From Niallia taxi (lineage in GTDB: Bacteria; Bacillota; Bacilli; Bacillales; Cytobacillaceae): a DNA stretch of 64,000 nt. The translations under genes and the position numbers were made by a program. Every line of letters starts with the position of its first letter. Within the stretch, counting starts at the first letter, position 1. Of this stretch, positions 50,838-59,286 are shown one piece after another. Where the stretch lies: assembly GCF_004005475.1 (NCBI RefSeq), contig NZ_RZTZ01000001.1, positions 620,001-684,000 on the forward strand, in the 5' to 3' direction. The notes beneath the pieces were generated by a model. The model was not told where the DNA came from. It worked only from the letters and a program-made list of their open reading frames with translations, and made no database searches.

Positions 50838-52142
50838 TCATTCAGATTTATGCTCTGCAATCATTTCTTTTGCTTTTTTCGTTATTTTTTCTACAGTAGT
50901 CTTGGCGTCATCTTTGCCAAGGTACATAAGGTCCATGATGTCATTGACTTCTTTATCCAAGCCTGGGATAGTCGATTGGATTGCATTTGCAAATCCTTTT
51001 TCCCTTGCTTCAATGATGTAGTTTACATGCTCTGGAACATTGGAGCTAGTGATGGCATCGTCAATTCCGTTAATAGACGGAATCGCATTTCCAATACCGT
51101 TCAAGCGCTGCTCCTGCCCAACTTTAGATGTATAGTAAGAAACAAATTTCATCGCTGCTTCTTTATTTTTAGAATCTTTGTTTGCTGCAAGGTAAGCTGT
51201 CGGAATTGCCACTGGCTCTTGCTTGTTTTCTGTGTTGGATGGCCATGAAATATAATCCCATTCTAATGATTTGTTTTCATGGAAAAGCGGTGTGAACCAT
51301 CTTCCGGCAGTAACCATGCCAACTTGCCCAGACATAAACATCGCTTCTGAGCCCTGGCCTTTAGGAAGAGACCCGGAATAAGTAAAGTTTTTGCCCTTAA
51401 CCATTTGTTCTAAGAAGGACATCGCTCCAATCCCTTTTTCATTTTGATCTAAAATAAATTCGCCAGTTTCTTTATTGTAAATTTCTCCGCCGTTTGCCCA
51501 AATCCAGCTAAAAAGTGTGTTCCATGAATTATCTACAATCAAACCGTATTTGCCGCCGTCCCGCAGCTTATCTGTTACTTCTTTCATCGCGTCAAAGTTC
51601 CATTTTCCCTCGTCATAAAATTCTTGAGGAGACTTAATACCTAAATCTGAAAACAGCTTTTTATTGTAATAAATAAGCATCGGATTACAATCTACTGTGA
51701 TGCCATATATTTCATTGTCTTTTTTAGCAGCTCCCCATAATCCTTCTGCGAACTCTTCCGGCTTAGCATAGCTTTCTGAGCCGTTCATAAATTCACCTAA
51801 TGGTGCAAGTTTGCCAGTTTCAATGATTTTTGAAATGTCACCATCTCCAACATAAAACACATCTGGTGCCTGACTTCCCTGCAGCTGTGTTTGCAGCTTT
51901 TGGATATAGCCATCACTTGGAATTGGCACAAGTTTCACTTTAATGTCCGGGTTCTCTTTCATGAATCCATCCACAGCTTTTTGGTATACCTTTATTTCTG
52001 CAGGATTTCCCCATGCTGAAAAGGTCAGCTGGATTGTTTCATCGGAGCCGGAAGTGCCTGAATTAGAACTGCACCCTTGAAGTATTGGCACCAGCAGCAA
52101 AATAAGAACGATAAACAAGGCAATAACTTTACTCTTTTTCAT
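50838..52142 (-). CDS. melE: Sugar-binding lipoprotein, MelE/MsmE type
   Basis: This 434-residue lipoprotein starts at ATG 52142, which follows GAGGGGAAG; five codons further upstream lie in frame. The signal peptide ends in the lipobox ILQGC (C24). The mature part is a family 1 extracellular sugar-binding protein (LTFSAWGNPAEIKVYQKAV). It delivers alpha-galactosides to the permeases encoded downstream. Two cre sites lie upstream, so glucose should repress the operon. Confidence 0.9.
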   Translation of the reverse strand: MKKSKVIALFIVLILLLVPILQGCSSNSGTSGSDETIQLTFSAWGNPAEIKVYQKAVDGFMKENPDIKVKLVPIPSDGYIQKLQTQLQGSQAPDVFYVGDGDISKIIETGKLAPLGEFMNGSESYAKPEEFAEGLWGAAKKDNEIYGITVDCNPMLIYYNKKLFSDLGIKSPQEFYDEGKWNFDAMKEVTDKLRDGGKYGLIVDNSWNTLFSWIWANGGEIYNKETGEFILDQNEKGIGAMSFLEQMVKGKNFTYSGSLPKGQGSEAMFMSGQVGMVTAGRWFTPLFHENKSLEWDYISWPSNTENKQEPVAIPTAYLAANKDSKNKEAAMKFVSYYTSKVGQEQRLNGIGNAIPSINGIDDAITSSNVPEHVNYIIEAREKGFANAIQSTIPGLDKEVNDIMDLMYLGKDDAKTTVEKITKKAKEMIAEHKSE

Positions 52143-52241
52143 AGTTCTTCCCCTCACTCTCTGTGTCTTGTTTGCTAAATTATATAGGGATAACTCACTC
52201 CCATGTAAAATTCAGCAGGTGTTACAACTACGAGACAAACT

Positions 52242-52255
52242 TGCAACCGCTTACA
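52242..52255 (+). promoter_or_regulatory. cre site 1 before melE
   Basis: The sequence TGCAACCGCTTACA agrees with TGWAANCGNTNWCA at 13 of 14 positions. It lies about 100 bases upstream of melE. Confidence 0.65.
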
Positions 52256-52318
52256 AATTTCCGTAAAAATTTTTTGTATAACTATGATGTCAATAAGGTA
52301 AATCGGATTAGCTTAAAA

Positions 52319-52332
52319 TGAAAACGCTAACA
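52319..52332 (+). promoter_or_regulatory. cre site 2 before melE
   Basis: The sequence TGAAAACGCTAACA is a full match to the cre consensus TGWAANCGNTNWCA. Confidence 0.75.
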
Positions 52333-52618
52333 ATTACAAGTATTAGTCTACTTGCCCACATTTACTTATTCAAGAATTTCCCATCCAAAAATTCCGCTAT
52401 AATTCGAGTTACGAAGTGCTTTTTTGTCGCCGTCAAGTTTGATTTCTCTCGCTGTTTCTTTTATTCTTTTAATGAAAACAGTTCCAAAAATAAATAATTT
52501 GCTTTAAAATAAAAGGATAAGAAAAAATTTTTCTAAATATTTTCCTATTTAAAGAAATTTTTTTTGTTACCTTTGACCCTTATTTATATTCAGGATTTTA
52601 CTATAAAGGAGATTTAAT

Positions 52619-54163
52619 ATGGTTAAGGATTCCTTCTATTTAGGTGTTGATATTGGAACAACTAGTACAAAAGCTGTTTTGTTTGGAGAAGCCGGCAAAG
52701 TAATCAGCATGCATCATGTTGAGTACCCTTTATACAGCCCAGCACCAGCTATTGCCGAACAAGACCCTGATGAAATACTTTCTGCTGCGAAAGAAGCAAT
52801 TAAAACAGCACTTTCAAAAGGCAATGTCGAGCTAAAGAAATTAAAGCTTGTTTCCTTCAGTGCAGCAATGCATAGCCTTATTGCAATTGATAACAATAAC
52901 AAACCACTGACAAAATGCATCACTTGGGCTGACAGCCGTTCAGCAGCATGGGCTGACAAAATTAAAAACGAATTGAATGGACTGGAAATATACAAGCGTA
53001 CAGGTACACCAATTCACCCAATGTCTCCCCTTGCAAAAATTGCTTGGCTCCGGACAGATCACCCAGAGATTTTTGCTAATACAGCTAAATTCATCGGTAT
53101 TAAGGAATATATCTTCCACCATTTCTTTGGTGAATACATTGTCGATTATTCCATTGCCTCTGCTACAGGTCTTTTCAATCTTGAACAGCTTGATTGGGAC
53201 AAGGAAGCGCTTGAAATAGCTGGCATAACGCCAGAACAGCTGCCTGAGCCAGTACCGACAACTCACTCCATCACTGGCTTGAAGGATGAGCTTTGTGCGG
53301 AACTTAGCCTAACTTCGGACATACCGTTCATCGTTGGCGCAAATGATGGTGTTCTTTCCAATCTTGGTGTTAATGCGATTGATCCTGGTGTTGTAGCTGT
53401 AACAATCGGGACAAGCGGCGCAATCCGCACTGTAACAGATAAGCCAGTAACAGATCCAAAAGGTCGGACTTTCTGCTACTGCCTTACCGAAAATCATTGG
53501 GTTGTTGGCGGTCCTGTCAACAATGGTGGAATGACGTTTAGATGGGTTCGTGATGAGCTTGCTTCCTCAGAAGTGGAGACAGCTAAGCGCTTAGGAATTG
53601 ACCCTTATGAGGTGTTGACGAAGATTGCTTCTCGGGTTCTTCCAGGAGCTGACGGGCTTTTGTTTCACCCATATTTAGCTGGTGAAAGAGCACCACTTTG
53701 GAATTCAGATGCTCGTGGCTCCTTCTTCGGACTTGGGCTGCATCATAAGAAAGAGCATATGGTCAGAGCCGTGCTGGAAGGCGTAATCTTGAATCTATAC
53801 ACAGTGATGCTTGCATTGCAGGAGGTAATTGGCGAACCGAAGCAAATTCAAGCTACTGGCGGTTTTGCCCGCTCAGAGCTTTGGAGACAAATGATGGCTG
53901 ACATTTTCAATCAAGAGGTCACAGTTCCAGAAAGCTTTGAAAGCTCCTGCCTTGGCGCGGTTGTCCTCGGCATGTATGGACTAGGAGAAATAAACGATTT
54001 CAGTATTATGAAGGAGCTTGTTGGCAGCACACATGCTCATAAACCAATTCAAGAAAATGTGGAAATTTATGAGGATCTAACACCAATCTTCATTCGCATC
54101 TCCAGATTGCTTAATAATGAGTACGAATACATCGCTGACTTCCAGCGCAAATGGGTTAAATAA
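52619..54163 (+). CDS. gntK: Gluconokinase
   Basis: This 514-residue FGGY kinase phosphorylates D-gluconate. The N-terminal LGVDIGTTSTKAV phosphate loop, the catalytic-lobe motif GANDGVLSNLGVNAIDPG, and the C-terminal FGGY signature near GLLFHPYLAGERAPLW and ATGGFARSELWRQ are present. The length is typical (about 513). The nearby gnd, RpiR-type regulator and gntP support gluconate over xylulose or glycerol. It is transcribed alone and ends in a terminator. Confidence 0.94.
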   Translation: MVKDSFYLGVDIGTTSTKAVLFGEAGKVISMHHVEYPLYSPAPAIAEQDPDEILSAAKEAIKTALSKGNVELKKLKLVSFSAAMHSLIAIDNNNKPLTKCITWADSRSAAWADKIKNELNGLEIYKRTGTPIHPMSPLAKIAWLRTDHPEIFANTAKFIGIKEYIFHHFFGEYIVDYSIASATGLFNLEQLDWDKEALEIAGITPEQLPEPVPTTHSITGLKDELCAELSLTSDIPFIVGANDGVLSNLGVNAIDPGVVAVTIGTSGAIRTVTDKPVTDPKGRTFCYCLTENHWVVGGPVNNGGMTFRWVRDELASSEVETAKRLGIDPYEVLTKIASRVLPGADGLLFHPYLAGERAPLWNSDARGSFFGLGLHHKKEHMVRAVLEGVILNLYTVMLALQEVIGEPKQIQATGGFARSELWRQMMADIFNQEVTVPESFESSCLGAVVLGMYGLGEINDFSIMKELVGSTHAHKPIQENVEIYEDLTPIFIRISRLLNNEYEYIADFQRKWVK

Positions 54164-54167
54164 CAAG

Positions 54168-54200
54168 CAAGGCTGCAGTCATATGCTGCAGCCTTCCTTT
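54168..54200. terminator. Terminator between gntK and gnd
   Basis: A perfect stem, AGGCTGCAG / CTGCAGCCT, lies between convergent genes. Confidence 0.75.
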
Positions 54201-54201
54201 G

Positions 54202-55098
54202 TTACTTCTTCTCAACACTATGGCCCCCAAATTCATTACGCAACGAGGCAACTACTTTTCCTGTGAAGGTATCCTCTTCTAATGAACGATAACGCATCAT
54301 AAGCGACAATGCAGTAACAGGCATTGCTACTTGAAGATCCAAGGCTGTTTCAAGCGTCCACTTACCCTCACCAGATGAATGCATGACTCCTTTTATCCCC
54401 TCTAATTTCGGGTCTTTTGCAAAGGCATTTTGAGTTAGCTCCATAAGCCAAGAACGGATGACAGAGCCATTATTCCATACCTTCGCAACATTCTCATGAT
54501 CATAATTGAATTCGCTTTTCTCCAGCAATTCAAATCCTTCAGCTATAGACTGCATCATTCCATATTCTATTCCGTTATGGACCATCTTCAAAAAATGTCC
54601 GCTGCCTGCTTCCCCTGTATACAAGTAACCATTTTCCACACATAAATCCTTGAAGAGACTCTCAGTCTGCAAGAAGATGTCCTTATCTCCACCTATCATC
54701 ATACAAGCTCCATTTCTAGCACCGCTTGTACCTCCACTCGTTCCTACATCAAGATAATGGATGCCTTTCTTCTTAAGCTCTAAAGCTCTGCGGACTGTAT
54801 CCCGATAATGTGAATTTCCGCCTTCAATTATAATATCGCCATCACTTAATGCAGCACTAAGCTCTGTTAAAACATCCTCTGTTATCTTCCCTGATGGAAC
54901 CATTACCCACACAATTTTGGGACCTGCCAAACTATTTGTTAACTCTGCTATGGTTTTAACTCCGACAGCACCTGCATTAGAAATTTTTGTAATAGCGCTT
55001 TCATTTACATCAAAAGCTGTTACACTATAATTATGATCCAAGAGATTCTCTGCTAAGTTAAAGCCCATTTTTCCGAGGCCAATTATTCCAATGTTCAT
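54202..55098 (-). CDS. gnd: 6-phosphogluconate dehydrogenase, short (YqeC/GntZ-like) form
   Basis: This is a 298-residue enzyme from ATG 55098 behind AAGGAGTG; the frame reaches 55164 but the extra part lacks a start signal. The Rossmann motif GIIGLGKMGFNLAENL is at the start, and the catalytic motifs are DVGTSGGTSGARNGACMMIGG and GSGHFLKMVHNGIEYGMMQ. At about 300 residues it belongs to the short form (YqeC type), which often prefers NAD, and not to the 470-residue NADP form. It converts 6-phosphogluconate to ribulose 5-phosphate and CO2, the step after GntK. Confidence 0.93.
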   Translation of the reverse strand: MNIGIIGLGKMGFNLAENLLDHNYSVTAFDVNESAITKISNAGAVGVKTIAELTNSLAGPKIVWVMVPSGKITEDVLTELSAALSDGDIIIEGGNSHYRDTVRRALELKKKGIHYLDVGTSGGTSGARNGACMMIGGDKDIFLQTESLFKDLCVENGYLYTGEAGSGHFLKMVHNGIEYGMMQSIAEGFELLEKSEFNYDHENVAKVWNNGSVIRSWLMELTQNAFAKDPKLEGIKGVMHSSGEGKWTLETALDLQVAMPVTALSLMMRYRSLEEDTFTGKVVASLRNEFGGHSVEKK

Positions 55099-55116
55099 TT
55101 TTAGAACACTCCTTTT

Positions 55117-55133
55117 ACGAAAAAAATTTTCTT
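55117..55133. promoter_or_regulatory. Palindromic GAAA-TTTC site before gnd
   Basis: ACGAAAAAAATTTTCTT lies between gnd and the RpiR-type gene. It shares ACGAAA...TTTC with sites at 55149-55164 and 57547-57567, and may be bound by the RpiR-type regulator. Confidence 0.45.
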
Positions 55134-55148
55134 CCTTTCTTTTATTAT

Positions 55149-55164
55149 ACGAAATTTTTTTCAT
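55149..55164. promoter_or_regulatory. Palindromic GAAA-TTTC site before RpiR-type gene
   Basis: ACGAAATTTTTTTCAT follows TTATTAT, the same context as at 57540. It may be an operator of the RpiR-type regulator for the divergent gnd and regulator promoters. Confidence 0.45.
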
Positions 55165-55249
55165 TAATGAAAGCGTATTAAAAAATATTTTTTCTTATGT
55201 TGATTATGCTATACTATACATAAAATTATGTCGAAAGGAATCAGACGAT

Positions 55250-56095
55250 ATGGCACAAAATTGCTTAGGAAAAATCCGCTCCTATTATGCTAGACTAAGT
55301 GAAAAAGAAAAAAAGATTGCTGATTATATATTAGAAAACCCTGAAAAAATCATTCATAGTACTATTAATGAGCTGGCAGAGGATTTAAATGTGGCAGATG
55401 CAACCGTTTTTCGGTTCTGCAAACGTATTGGATTTAAAGGCTATCAAGCAATGAAAATTGCCCTCGCCTCCGAAATAATTGAGCCTATACAGCATATTCA
55501 TGAAGAAATAAATGAACAGGATAATGTAGCCACAGTAACAGAAAAGGTTTTTATGTCGAATATCCGCACACTAGAAAATACTTTACAGTTAGTCAATGGA
55601 ACGTCCATCCAAAAAGCCGCAGATTTTTTGCTTGCAGCACACCGGGTAGAGTTTTACGGAACTGGTGGGTCGGCAGTTATTGCAATGGATGCTTTTCATA
55701 AATTTGTGCGAACAGGAATAAAAGCGTTTACATTCATTGATTCCCATTTTCAGCTTATGTCCGCATCACAGCTATCCGATCGCGACGTTGCCGTCATCAT
55801 CTCCCACTCTGGGACTAATAAAGATACCATCAATATCTTAAAAACAGCAAAAACAAACGGTGCTAAAACAATTAGCATTACAGGTTATCCTAAATCACCG
55901 ATAGCTCAGCATGCAGATGTTGCACTGTTTACAAGCTCAGAAGAAACTGAATTTAGGTCTGAAGCACTTTCCTCCCGTATTGCGCAATTAAGCTTAATTG
56001 ATGCCCTTTATGTGAATATGATGATATTAAATAAAGACACTGCAAATAAATCGCTTAAAAAAATCAGAAATGCTATTTCAGACACAAGAATGTAA
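55250..56095 (+). CDS. RpiR/MurR-family regulator of gluconate genes
   Basis: This is a 281-residue protein from ATG 55250 behind GAAAGGA; the frame is open further upstream without a start signal. It has an RpiR-type helix-turn-helix (about 1-75, INELAEDLNVADATVFRFCKRIGFKGYQAMK) and a SIS sugar-phosphate-binding domain (about 125-260, FYGTGGSAVIAMDAFHKF and VIISHSGTNKDT). It is divergent from gnd and convergent with gntP. 6-Phosphogluconate is the likely effector. It would act in place of the GntR-type regulator of Bacillus subtilis. Confidence 0.9.
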   Translation: MAQNCLGKIRSYYARLSEKEKKIADYILENPEKIIHSTINELAEDLNVADATVFRFCKRIGFKGYQAMKIALASEIIEPIQHIHEEINEQDNVATVTEKVFMSNIRTLENTLQLVNGTSIQKAADFLLAAHRVEFYGTGGSAVIAMDAFHKFVRTGIKAFTFIDSHFQLMSASQLSDRDVAVIISHSGTNKDTINILKTAKTNGAKTISITGYPKSPIAQHADVALFTSSEETEFRSEALSSRIAQLSLIDALYVNMMILNKDTANKSLKKIRNAISDTRM

Positions 56096-56096
56096 C

Positions 56097-56148
56097 AAAA
56101 AAAGGTGCTAAAACCAAGACTTAGATCTTGGTTTTAGCACCTTTTTTG
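56097..56148. terminator. Bidirectional terminator between regulator gene and gntP
   Basis: A 22-base stem, AAAAAAGGTGCTAAAACC and its complement, with T runs on both strands lies between convergent genes. Confidence 0.9.
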
Positions 56149-56153
56149 TTGCC

Positions 56154-57485
56154 TTATACAAATAAGTCTAAAATCAATACTCCTGCAAATGCAACGAATG
56201 ATAATACTGTCTCAAGGACTGTCCATGTTTTAAATGTTTCCTCTACTGACAGACCTAAGTATTCTTTTACCATCCAGAAGCCTGCATCATTAACATGGGA
56301 GAACATTAAGGAACCAGCACCAGTTGCTAATACAAGCAGCTCCACGTTCACTCCAGACATACCTGCTATAATCGGTGAAACAATCCCTGCTGCTGTCGTT
56401 AGTGCGACTGTTGCAGATCCTGTTGCAATACGGATAAGTCCGGCAATCATAAATGCTAAAACTAATGGTGATAATGATAAGCTTTCAGACATGTTTCCGA
56501 TTGTTGTACCAACACCACTGTCAATCAATACTTGTTTAAAGGCACCACCAGCACCGATAATCAACACAATTGACCCAACTGGGAGAATACAATCTTCGGT
56601 GAACTTTTTCAATTTTTCCTTGCCGATACCTTGTTTAAATCCAAGGAAATAAAATGCAAAGAATACAGCTAGCAGCAGTGATACTAACGGACTACCAACA
56701 AAAGCCAATGCCTTCATAACCTCATCAGGCAAAAATTTCATATATGGTGCAGCAGTTCCAATAATCATCAGCAGGACAGGAAGCAAAATCGCGAAGAAAG
56801 AAATACCAACACTTGGCAGTGACTTTTCGTCCTTTTCCTCCACTTTAACTAATTCTGGTTCCCCTTTCGGAAGAACACGTTTATGAATATATTTTGCAAA
56901 AAGCGGACCGCCAACAATTCCGGCAGGCAGAGCAATAATTAATGAATACAGTAATACTTTTCCTAAATTTGCATCAAAGATTCCAATTGCGGCAATCGCA
57001 CCTGGATGTGGAGGTACTAATCCATGCACAATGGATAAGCCTGCAATCCCTGGCAAGGCAATTAACAATATGTTTTTCTTTGTCGCTTGTTGGATGGAAA
57101 TAACAAGTGGCAGCAGTATTAAAATACCGACTTCAAAGAAAACCGGAATTCCAATAATAAATCCTGAAAGGAACATTGCCCATGGCAGTTTCTTTTCTCC
57201 AAAAATCTTCACAAAGAAGTTAGCAATTTGTAATCCTGCCCCAGATTCGGACAGCATTTTCCCTAGTATTGTTCCAAGCGCTAAAATTCCGACTAAATGG
57301 CCTAATACGCCACCTACCCCCGTCTCATAAGCGCTTACAATTTTATCCCATGATAATCCTGAGAAAATAGCCAAAAATAAACTTGCTACTGTCAAACTAA
57401 TAAAAGCATGCCATTTAAACAGGGAAACTCCTAATATTACAAGGACGATTGAAACTAATGTAATTATTAATAAGTATGCATCCAT
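56154..57485 (-). CDS. gntP: Gluconate permease, GntP family
   Basis: This 443-residue protein starts at ATG 57485 behind GGAGGTAC. It has about 12-14 hydrophobic segments. GntP family motifs are GTILGKMLSESGAGLQIANF near residue 75, VHGLVPPHPGAIAAIGIF near 155-172, and the late MFSHVNDAGFWMVKEY. It imports gluconate with protons. It ends in the terminator shared with the regulator gene and has a GAAA-TTTC site and a cre-like site upstream. Confidence 0.93.
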   Translation of the reverse strand: MDAYLLIITLVSIVLVILGVSLFKWHAFISLTVASLFLAIFSGLSWDKIVSAYETGVGGVLGHLVGILALGTILGKMLSESGAGLQIANFFVKIFGEKKLPWAMFLSGFIIGIPVFFEVGILILLPLVISIQQATKKNILLIALPGIAGLSIVHGLVPPHPGAIAAIGIFDANLGKVLLYSLIIALPAGIVGGPLFAKYIHKRVLPKGEPELVKVEEKDEKSLPSVGISFFAILLPVLLMIIGTAAPYMKFLPDEVMKALAFVGSPLVSLLLAVFFAFYFLGFKQGIGKEKLKKFTEDCILPVGSIVLIIGAGGAFKQVLIDSGVGTTIGNMSESLSLSPLVLAFMIAGLIRIATGSATVALTTAAGIVSPIIAGMSGVNVELLVLATGAGSLMFSHVNDAGFWMVKEYLGLSVEETFKTWTVLETVLSFVAFAGVLILDLFV

Positions 57486-57514
57486 TTGATGTACCTCCAC
57501 TATTAGAGTTGATT

Positions 57515-57528
57515 TGTAAGTGTTTTCA
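57515..57528 (+). promoter_or_regulatory. cre-like site before gntP
   Basis: The sequence TGTAAGTGTTTTCA agrees with TGWAANCGNTNWCA at 13 of 14 positions; the central CG is TG, which may weaken binding. Confidence 0.5.
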
Positions 57529-57546
57529 TTTCTATGCTCTTATTAT

Positions 57547-57567
57547 ACGAAAAAAAATTTCTTTCAT
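57547..57567. promoter_or_regulatory. Palindromic GAAA-TTTC site before gntP
   Basis: ACGAAAAAAAATTTCTTTCA preceded by TTATTAT repeats the motif seen twice between gnd and the RpiR-type gene. Confidence 0.45.
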
Positions 57568-57719
57568 CAACTATTATTTATGAAAAAAATATTTTAACAA
57601 TTTAAATTCTTGCATCTTTTTTAATTTATCCCATTATTCCTTTTAAAATAATGGGATAAAAAAAGAAAATTAATAAACAATAAACTAAGAAAAAAAAATA
57701 TCCCATTGGAGGTATCATC

Positions 57720-58574
57720 TTGTATTTCTATAAAGAAGACTTAATTAATGTAATCGTTCCTGATAAGCCAGACCCAGCTGCTGCCAAAGTGCTTCAAGAA
57801 GCATTAGGAGGCAGATTTGGCGAAATGAGAACACTGATGCAGTTCTCCTTCCAAAGCGCTAACTTCCGTGGAAAGGCAAAGCAATACCGTGACTTAATCC
57901 GCGGCGTTTTTCTTGAAGAGCTAAGCCATGTGGAGCTTGTTCAAACAACCATTAATCAACTTCTAAATGGTTCTGGCGATATTGGTGTAGGTTCTGTCGG
58001 CGAAAGCGATGCACCACTTCATATCGCAACAGAAAATGTGAACCCACATCATTATATTATGGGTGCACAGGCCTCACTTCCTGTTGATGCTGCTGGAAAC
58101 CCTTGGACAGGTGCTTATGTATACAGTCATGGCAATTTAGTCGCTGATCTTCTTGATAACTTAGTTCTTGAATCAACAGGTGTCCTGCAAAAATCACGCT
58201 TATATGAAATGAGTTCGAATAAAACATTCCGTGAAACTTTAGCGTTCTTGATTGTTCGTGACAATGCGCATCAAAATGCATTTGCAAAAGCACTTGAAAC
58301 ATTAGGTGTAAACTGGGCAAAGCTGTTCCCTGTTCCAAACTATGATATTAATAAATATCCAGAATGCCGTAAATATGTTGATTTAGGCTTCCATAATGCT
58401 CAATTCAACTTCCGTCTCGACCCTACAAGAATTGGTGAAATATTCCAAGGTGAATCTCCAAGCAGAAATAAAGGCGAGCTTAAAGTAATTGAACCACCAC
58501 AAGGCTATCCTGTGCCCGAGCTTCCTGATATGCCGAATGAGCACAGCCCTGGTTTGTATGATTTGAATAACTGA
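57720..58574 (+). CDS. Manganese catalase
   Basis: This 284-residue dimanganese catalase converts hydrogen peroxide to water and oxygen. Ligands of the family are visible: E35 (GRFGEMR), E67-x-x-H70 (LEELSHVE), E151 (NLVLEST) and H184 (RDNAHQNAF). The length is typical of Bacillus Mn catalases, including those of spores. The start is TTG 57720, seven bases after GGAGGT. It is transcribed alone with a terminator. No peroxide-type regulator box was identified. Confidence 0.94.
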   Translation: MYFYKEDLINVIVPDKPDPAAAKVLQEALGGRFGEMRTLMQFSFQSANFRGKAKQYRDLIRGVFLEELSHVELVQTTINQLLNGSGDIGVGSVGESDAPLHIATENVNPHHYIMGAQASLPVDAAGNPWTGAYVYSHGNLVADLLDNLVLESTGVLQKSRLYEMSSNKTFRETLAFLIVRDNAHQNAFAKALETLGVNWAKLFPVPNYDINKYPECRKYVDLGFHNAQFNFRLDPTRIGEIFQGESPSRNKGELKVIEPPQGYPVPELPDMPNEHSPGLYDLNN

Positions 58575-58578
58575 TTTA

Positions 58579-58613
58579 TTAAGAGACCCTGATGTTAATA
58601 GGGTCTTTTTTTG
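58579..58613 (+). terminator. Terminator of manganese catalase gene
   Basis: AGACCCT and AGGGTCT form a stem followed by seven T. Confidence 0.85.
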
Positions 58614-58736
58614 GTAAATTAATCCGTTTTTCTTCTATATTAAATAGGTCTTTGTATCGTTTATTATTTTCTCATCATTTTTTTAACTTCTTTTAATGTT
58701 ACTCCCTCTAATTTATGCGAAGATAGCTCATGCGAT

Positions 58737-58756
58737 ATAGTTCGTATACGAACTAT
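58737..58756. promoter_or_regulatory. Perfect 20-bp palindrome, MarR operator
   Basis: ATAGTTCGTATACGAACTAT is fully self-complementary and lies about 80 bases upstream of the MarR gene. This is the size and position expected for the operator of the autoregulated efflux operon. Confidence 0.75.
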
Positions 58757-58833
58757 TTTTGACAAGCTATTAATTCCAGCATTTTTTGTGTCTGGTTGGG
58801 TATTTTATTTCTTAAGGGAACAGGAGGCATAAT

Positions 58834-59286
58834 GTGAAAGAGGCTTTGAATAATGAGTTGATTAGATCCTACGCAAAGATAAATAAGGCTTACTATCAGC
58901 TTCTCAAAGATGATGCAGATCAGATGGGTTTGACTGCCGTTCAACTTAAAGCATTATATCGGGTTTCTTTTCAACCGAACATAAGCTTAGGTGAGCTTGC
59001 TGACAAATTGCGTCTGACGAAAAGCACAGTCAGTGGTGTTGTCGATCGCCTTGTACAGCAGGATATGATTGAACGAACAACTCAAGCTAATGATCGAAGA
59101 GCTGTTAATCTGCATCTAACCAAGCTTGGACATGAGAAACTTGAAGCATTGATGCAAACCGACTCTGTTGTTGCCCTGAAAATCAAAGAAATAATGCAAT
59201 TCCCTGAAGAGGACATCCAAAAACTGCTAGAATTAAACAACAAAATTTTAACGATTCTCAATTCTAAGGAGGACTTACAAGAATGA
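58834..59286 (+). CDS. MarR-family transcriptional regulator
   Basis: This 150-residue winged-helix regulator starts at GTG 58834 behind CAGGAGG. The DNA-binding part is SLGELADKLRLTKSTVSGVVDRLVQQDMIERTTQANDRRAV (about 50-92) with the usual wing. Terminal helices form the dimer. It overlaps the HlyD-like gene by four bases and probably represses the operon through the perfect palindrome at 58737-58756, released by a toxic compound. Confidence 0.92.
   Translation: MKEALNNELIRSYAKINKAYYQLLKDDADQMGLTAVQLKALYRVSFQPNISLGELADKLRLTKSTVSGVVDRLVQQDMIERTTQANDRRAVNLHLTKLGHEKLEALMQTDSVVALKIKEIMQFPEEDIQKLLELNNKILTILNSKEDLQE

Larger units (their letters stand above)
52143..52618. promoter_or_regulatory. 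Divergent melE / gntK control region
   Basis: This 476-base region has no gene. It holds two cre sites (52242-52255 and 52319-52332) on the melE side. On the gntK side there are AT-rich palindromic GAAA-TTTC sequences (AGAAAAAATTTTTCT at 52520-52534 and AAAGAAATTTTTTTT from 52551), similar to those near the gluconate genes. AAAGGAGATTTAAT precedes the gntK start. Confidence 0.6.

Noticed and set aside
56128-56652. 174-codon plus-strand open frame downstream of the RpiR-type gene
   Set aside because: It is antisense to gntP and has no start signal or domain.
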